Source: Paulinella micropora (taxonomy: Eukaryota; Cercozoa; Imbricatea; Euglyphida). Taken from it: 50,613 nucleotides of DNA. The notes under the pieces were generated by a model that ran no database searches, was not told the DNA's origin, and saw only the letters and a list, made by a program, of their open reading frames with translations. Of this stretch, positions 46,608 through 50,613 are shown piece after piece (within the stretch, counting starts at the first letter, position 1; each line of letters starts with the position of its first letter). Location of the stretch: contig BJOX01000275.1 of NCBI GenBank assembly GCA_009731375.1, positions 629,151-679,763 on the forward strand, in the 5' to 3' direction. A program made the position numbers and the translations under genes.

Positions 46608-46826
46608 ATGGAAAATAAAAAAGAAAAAAGCAAGGACGAGCAACAACTTGAAGAGTTGGAAAGGCTAGGGAAGGAAATTGACCAAATCCGCATCACTCAG
46701 AACTTGGTGAATAAAAACCCTGCCGTTTTTAGAAAACCTGAAAATATCCTTTACCGCCTGCCACTGACGGATAAGCAACGAGAGACGATTTACAATAATA
46801 TAATTAAAGAGAAAGATAATATATAA
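46608..46826 (+). CDS. Small charged helical viral protein
   Basis: 72 residues; start at MENKKEKSKDEQ, preceded by TTATATATC; longer in-frame reading upstream overlaps the divergent gene and is unlikely. The coiled-coil-like QQLEELERLGKEIDQIRITQ is followed by FRKPENILYRLPLTDKQRET. The stop overlaps the next ATG by one base (TAATG). Confidence 0.6.
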   Translation: MENKKEKSKDEQQLEELERLGKEIDQIRITQNLVNKNPAVFRKPENILYRLPLTDKQRETIYNNIIKEKDNI

Positions 46827-47089
46827 TGGGGCTACGAGAGAAAGCCTTGTCATTGGGCGCGACAGACTTCGGCGAGAGTAAAGTGAAAGGAAAAAAGTAT
46901 TATGTCGTCTATAACGGCCGTCGCATCAACTTTGGTGCATCTGGTTATTCAGATTATACCAAACATCAAGACGAAGACAGACGAGAAAGTTATCGTGCCA
47001 GACATCAAGCAATTAAAACAAAGGATGGAAAGCCCGCATATTTAAACAAAAACCAACCCGCATATTGGGCATATCACTTACTTTGGTAA
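46826..47089 (+). CDS. Small conserved viral protein (DUF5754-like)
   Basis: 87 residues. The pattern KYYVVYNGRRINFGASGYSD, YTKHQDEDRRESYRARH and a terminal YWAYHLLW is that of a small protein family found in many large and mid-sized DNA viruses of algae and other hosts (I recall it as DUF5754; the number is from memory). Function unknown. Translationally linked to the preceding gene. Confidence 0.65.
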   Translation: MGLREKALSLGATDFGESKVKGKKYYVVYNGRRINFGASGYSDYTKHQDEDRRESYRARHQAIKTKDGKPAYLNKNQPAYWAYHLLW

Positions 47090-47108
47090 ATTATGAATAT
47101 TATAATAT

Positions 47109-47360
47109 ATGTTGTTAATATTGCTCTTCGTGTGCTCGGTTATGTCGCGGACTGCCTGCGACTTTTACTCACGGATAAGTGAAAAAAAGAATATAAGTTG
47201 TGTTTATTGTATTCAAAAAGGTATAGATACAGGGGTTAAGTGTGTTTTTATAAATAATGGAAATAATATGTGTCGTAGTTTTGATGAGGCACTGCCGTTA
47301 ATGTGTGCTGGCGATAGTTCTTGGTATAAGATACACTTATATGAGTGCTCACTTCTTTGA
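47109..47360 (+). CDS. Small secreted Cys-rich protein
   Basis: 83 residues: hydrophobic signal-like N-terminus (LLILLFVCSVMS), then a Cys-rich body (Cys at 17, 31, 34, 45, 55, 66 and 80). Preceded by ATAATAT. It ends convergently, overlapping the membrane-protein gene by 12 bases. Probably exported or a virion surface component; no family recognised. Confidence 0.55.
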   Translation: MLLILLFVCSVMSRTACDFYSRISEKKNISCVYCIQKGIDTGVKCVFINNGNNMCRSFDEALPLMCAGDSSWYKIHLYECSLL

Positions 47361-47705
47361 AGCATTCGGGCTAGGAAGCACTATACCCACCAAAAGTGTG
47401 AGTATTCCGACATAGACATTCGCAGTTTCGCAGGGGAGGTTTTTTTCGCTTAATTTCACTAAACATAAGACTATAATTCCAATGATTATAGTCATTTGAA
47501 AGAGATATTTAATCAATCTGCTATCAGTCTTCTTATTAGTCATACAACAATTCCATTCATTTTCTATCTCGTTTTCAATTTTTTTCTCTTCTGTTTTTAG
47601 TTCCACTTCAAGGACACGGGACTTTAATTCTGGTGTTAGGTCTCCATCCGCCAAATCAATAATAGGAGGAGGTCTGTGAAGTTTAGTTGTATTATTGTTG
47701 GACAT
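47349..47705 (-). CDS. Two-helix membrane protein
   Basis: 118 residues. Soluble N-terminal part (PPPIIDLADGDLTPELKSR, coiled-coil KTEEKKIENEIENEW), then two membrane segments at about 64-84 (LIKYLFQMTIIIGIIVLCLV) and 96-111 (VYVGILTLLVGIVLPSP). The terminal G-x-x-LPSP after the second helix is typical of a small membrane protein seen in several PLVs and virophages. Start overlaps the stop of the fibre gene by 14 bases. Confidence 0.65.
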   Translation of the reverse strand: MSNNNTTKLHRPPPIIDLADGDLTPELKSRVLEVELKTEEKKIENEIENEWNCCMTNKKTDSRLIKYLFQMTIIIGIIVLCLVKLSEKNLPCETANVYVGILTLLVGIVLPSPNASKK

Positions 47706-50613
47706 TTGAAAATACTTCTAAACGGATTTCTGCCAATTGCTTGGATATGTCTTCTATAATAAGCATGAGATTATTATTTTGTTTTTCCAAATTAACTACC
47801 TTTTCTGCCACGTGTTGAAAAGCACTCACCAATATTGGTATAAAATCTGTATATGTTATTCCTTCAAGGTTGCTTTCCCCGTCGTCTGCTTTTATTCCAC
47901 TTTCAGATACAAATTCTGGAAAAATCTTTTTTACTTCGTCCGCAATAAATCCGTGGTTCTTTTTTTCTTTCTTCTCGTCTGATTTTGAATAATATGAGCA
48001 ACAGTTTATTTTCATCAGTTTCTCACAACAATCACCGCAGTCTAATGTTTGAATATCTGATTTAAGCCGTCTGTCCGATGTGTATGTCCAATTACCACCA
48101 AGAGGAATATAAACATAATTACCAGAAGGCTCGCCGGTAGTAGAGTTTGAAGTAGACCAAGCATGAAGCAAACCACCCGAAGAAGTCAGCACACCATAAT
48201 TCGCATTTCCTCCTGATGTAAAATATAATTGTATATCGTTAGTAGAAGCTGGCCTTTGTCTTATCATTAAAGAACCGCTAGATGTAGCGGGAATAGTTAT
48301 ACCCGCATTTGCCGTTATCAATCCTGCTGTCAATAAAGCCCCATCGCTTGCTCTTAAAGACATTAAAGCAGTATTCGCTCTATTTTCCCATATAAAACCA
48401 TTAGTTGAAGCACTATCCGCTCTAAATCTTATGGCATAAGAAGATATACCACCTCCAACACCTCCTGCTGGTGCTGTTGCTGTTCCACTTAATGCGGTAT
48501 TCGTCCCAGAAGTCGCCATATAAATCCCCCAGTCTGTATTTCCTGTCTCCCACATAAATATTCCGCGTGTATTCCCTCCGTTTGTTGCTCCTTGTATTCC
48601 TATCTTTGCTCCATTACCAGTTCCTGATGTGGTAGTTAGCACACCAGAGTATGTAATCCCCGCATTCGCCGTTATTAATCCACTTGCTGTTATTGCTTTT
48701 GTTGTTATTAAGCCCGATGTGCTATTGATGTCTATCGCAGTATTAAAGGTTATATTACTACCCACCGCTACTCCTGATGCGTATTGAAAAAGGAGATTAG
48801 TGCCTTTTGCTATCATAAAATTTGAGGTAGCAGAACTTGACTTATCATTTACTGCGCCATCCCAATAACAATCAAATTTTAGTGCCGTATTGCTATGTCC
48901 ATTGTTAATTAATTGAAAGCAAGGGTAATTAGGGTTGGCTGTTGTAAATGCTTGTATATGTGGTCCCGCTACACCAGATGTCCCGTATAACTCTAATCCC
49001 CCCGTATATACTGGTAATCCTCGTGTTGCTCTTCCTATGTTTAATGGTTTATCTTGTGCTAGTGTTATTCCCACATTTGCTGTTAATAATCCAGTATTAT
49101 CTATGTTCATCGCCTCAGACCAAGTTATAGCATTCCCGACCGCTATTCCCGACTTATAACCAAAAGAGAGTGTATTACTCACCTTTGCTATTCTAAAATT
49201 CGCATTCGCATAACTTGATTTCCATCCAGCCCCGTCTAAATAAGCATCAAAAGCAATAATTATGTTATTATGGCCTAAATTAGCGATTTCAAACACGGGA
49301 TATATATCTTCTGTCGTAATTGCTTGTATATGTGCCCCAGCAGTAAAATCACCAAAAGCACCATACACTTCTAATCCCGCCGACGCACCTATTCCTTTTG
49401 TTGTATTGCCTATAATTATCGGTTTGCCTGATGATGTCGTTATTCTCGTGCTCGCGGTTATTATCGTTCCTGTTATTGTTGTTCCTGTTATTGTTCCACC
49501 ACTTGTAATGTTGTTTGAATTCATATCCAAGGCACCATAAAACTTCATACCTCCCGCATTGTTAAAACGGACGATATCGGACGAAGCAGACTTATTATCC
49601 AAAAGTTTTGAAATATAAAGTCCCGCTCCCTTTACCACATCAAAAGCCACATTAGTAAATAGGTAGCCTCGTTGGTCGGCAGTTCCACTTGAAGCAGTAT
49701 TTAGACTATATAAGAAAGATTGATAATCGCCCGTTGTCTGACTGAAAAAGATATCCCCGCCGTTTTGATTTAGTATCCTCGCACCATTATATGTAATATT
49801 TCCGCCATTAATGATATCAACATTATTAAAATCGGCTTGGTTTAACAAAGTCATCCCACGTATATCATTTCTACTTCCATTAAATATTTTAATTCCTGTT
49901 ATTGTTTGGTCTCCTGTTAGTTTTACATTTTGCCCGTCCAATGTATCTACATACCCTTTTGTCGCTCCGTCCGTTGATAATGTCGGAGTTCCAAGGTTGG
50001 CTATTTTGCTACTATTACAATCTAGACCCGAGGAATTTACCCACCCTACAATCGCCCCATCAATAATGAAACTTACTTTTTTCGCATTGATTTCAAAGTT
50101 ATAATTTACACCCGTTCCCATATCAAGGCATCCGATAGTTCCTACATTGGCTGTGGAGTTGAAAACCACGAATGTTCCCTTTGTTGTCGCATTTAACGAA
50201 TTTCCTACTATTTCAAGCCCACTGCTAAATGTCTTAATTCCTGCTATGGTTTGGTTTCCTGTTATTTTTACATTCTGCCCGTCTAATGTATCTACATAAC
50301 TTTTCGTTGTTGCGTCTGTTGTCGCTGTTGGTGTGGCTAAGTTCGTTATTTTTCTGTTGTTTAAAGATAGTGTAGTGCCTGTTGCGGTCGCGATTACATT
50401 ATCACCAGCGTATAAATCAACATACGACCCTGTTATTTGTATTGGATAATAGCCCGCAGTTGCTATTTTTTGTGCCACAATCTCTCCTATATTTGTCGCC
50501 GTATCAAAGGCAATACCGATACCATCAAAAGCGGTTGGAGCAGTAGCACCCCGCACTTCTATTGTTGAAGTAAATTTTTTATTCCCTGCTATGGTTTGGT
50601 CTCCTGTTAGTTT
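47692..50613 (-). CDS. Fibre-like protein with C-terminal S74 chaperone (5' end beyond window)
   Basis: At least 973 residues; the frame is open to the right edge. Several units carry TPTATTDATTKSYVD or TPTLSTDGATKGYVD followed by DGQNVK(I/L)TG(N/D)QTI(A/T)GIK, a pattern of phage tail fibres. The middle is built of longer beta repeats with GLEVYGAFGDFTAGAHIQA or GLELYGTSGVAGPHIQA. The last 128 residues are a peptidase S74/intramolecular chaperone domain: the self-cleavage site Ser-Asp is in YTSDRRLKSDIQ, followed by HGFIADEVKKIFPEFV and YTDFIPILVSAFQHVAEKV, then a coiled coil. The domain trimerises and releases itself from the mature fibre. Likely the receptor-binding appendage. Confidence 0.8.
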   Translation of the reverse strand, partial: KLTGDQTIAGNKKFTSTIEVRGATAPTAFDGIGIAFDTATNIGEIVAQKIATAGYYPIQITGSYVDLYAGDNVIATATGTTLSLNNRKITNLATPTATTDATTKSYVDTLDGQNVKITGNQTIAGIKTFSSGLEIVGNSLNATTKGTFVVFNSTANVGTIGCLDMGTGVNYNFEINAKKVSFIIDGAIVGWVNSSGLDCNSSKIANLGTPTLSTDGATKGYVDTLDGQNVKLTGDQTITGIKIFNGSRNDIRGMTLLNQADFNNVDIINGGNITYNGARILNQNGGDIFFSQTTGDYQSFLYSLNTASSGTADQRGYLFTNVAFDVVKGAGLYISKLLDNKSASSDIVRFNNAGGMKFYGALDMNSNNITSGGTITGTTITGTIITASTRITTSSGKPIIIGNTTKGIGASAGLEVYGAFGDFTAGAHIQAITTEDIYPVFEIANLGHNNIIIAFDAYLDGAGWKSSYANANFRIAKVSNTLSFGYKSGIAVGNAITWSEAMNIDNTGLLTANVGITLAQDKPLNIGRATRGLPVYTGGLELYGTSGVAGPHIQAFTTANPNYPCFQLINNGHSNTALKFDCYWDGAVNDKSSSATSNFMIAKGTNLLFQYASGVAVGSNITFNTAIDINSTSGLITTKAITASGLITANAGITYSGVLTTTSGTGNGAKIGIQGATNGGNTRGIFMWETGNTDWGIYMATSGTNTALSGTATAPAGGVGGGISSYAIRFRADSASTNGFIWENRANTALMSLRASDGALLTAGLITANAGITIPATSSGSLMIRQRPASTNDIQLYFTSGGNANYGVLTSSGGLLHAWSTSNSTTGEPSGNYVYIPLGGNWTYTSDRRLKSDIQTLDCGDCCEKLMKINCCSYYSKSDEKKEKKNHGFIADEVKKIFPEFVSESGIKADDGESNLEGITYTDFIPILVSAFQHVAEKVVNLEKQNNNLMLIIEDISKQLAEIRLEVFSNVQQ

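Noticed and set aside
47692-50613. Bacteriophage contamination, suggested by the fibre and S74 domain
   Set aside because: The same compact gene block holds a PLV-type major capsid, penton and packaging ATPase. Such fibres are known to move between virus groups.
35070-50613. DNA polymerase, helicase, or adenovirus-like protease of the viral element
   Set aside because: I looked for polymerase B motifs, SF3 or D5-type helicase motifs and a Cys-protease triad in the visible frames and found none; they may lie beyond 50613.

Overview
The window is nuclear DNA of a unicellular eukaryote, most likely an alga or other protist. Supporting signs are GT-AG introns that keep phase across many junctions, a long degenerate TTAGGG tract, very dense microsatellites and a decayed LINE-type retroelement. 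I cannot name the species. A haptophyte-like host would fit the TTAGGG repeat and the integrated virus, but that is inference. Runs of N (about 1.5 kb, 361-2137, 4503-4863, 34859-35069 and several 10-N placeholders) mark assembly breaks, nearly all at simple repeats.

Layout. 17-5801: a multi-exon plus-strand host gene whose introns carry CT/AT microsatellites and a recurring CCCCCTACCTTAGG motif. 5935-6560: tandem copies of the same motif in the other orientation. 6560-11215 (minus): a decayed LINE-like element in which an RNase H domain lies upstream of the reverse transcriptase. 11218-15739: a 4.5 kb unit bounded by ~180-200 bp inverted repeats, holding arrays of CCACTACTGC, one short ORF and ~0.87 kb of TTAGGG repeats. 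15.7-22.6 kb: minus-strand host genes of unknown function, plus a class I SAM methyltransferase exon. 22.6-34.9 kb: mostly microsatellites with small exon islands (an RRM exon, a repeat-protein pseudogene, a Cys-containing gene), an inverted pair of ~297 bp repeats and two large palindromic foldback elements of one family.

35.07-50.6 kb: AT-rich and gene-dense, with short overlaps and no introns. This is an integrated polinton-like virus (PLV)/virophage-type element, cut by the right window edge. It has a tyrosine recombinase resembling telomere resolvases, a double jelly-roll major capsid protein, a penton-like minor capsid protein, an FtsK/HerA packaging ATPase, a phospholipase A2-like virion protein, two appendage/fibre proteins (one with a C-terminal S74 chaperone) and a two-helix membrane protein. 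No polymerase, helicase or maturation protease lies inside the window; they may lie to the right.

The PLV module can be read as follows. The ATPase packages DNA into a shell of the major and minor capsid proteins. The PLA2-like protein and membrane protein plausibly act at membrane passage, and the fibre and spike proteins at host attachment. The recombinase handles integration or genome ends. Next to it lie a cluster of TGTCC(G/A)ACC repeats, a 16-bp perfect palindrome and two tRNA-like hairpins, which are the most interesting candidate cis-elements here.
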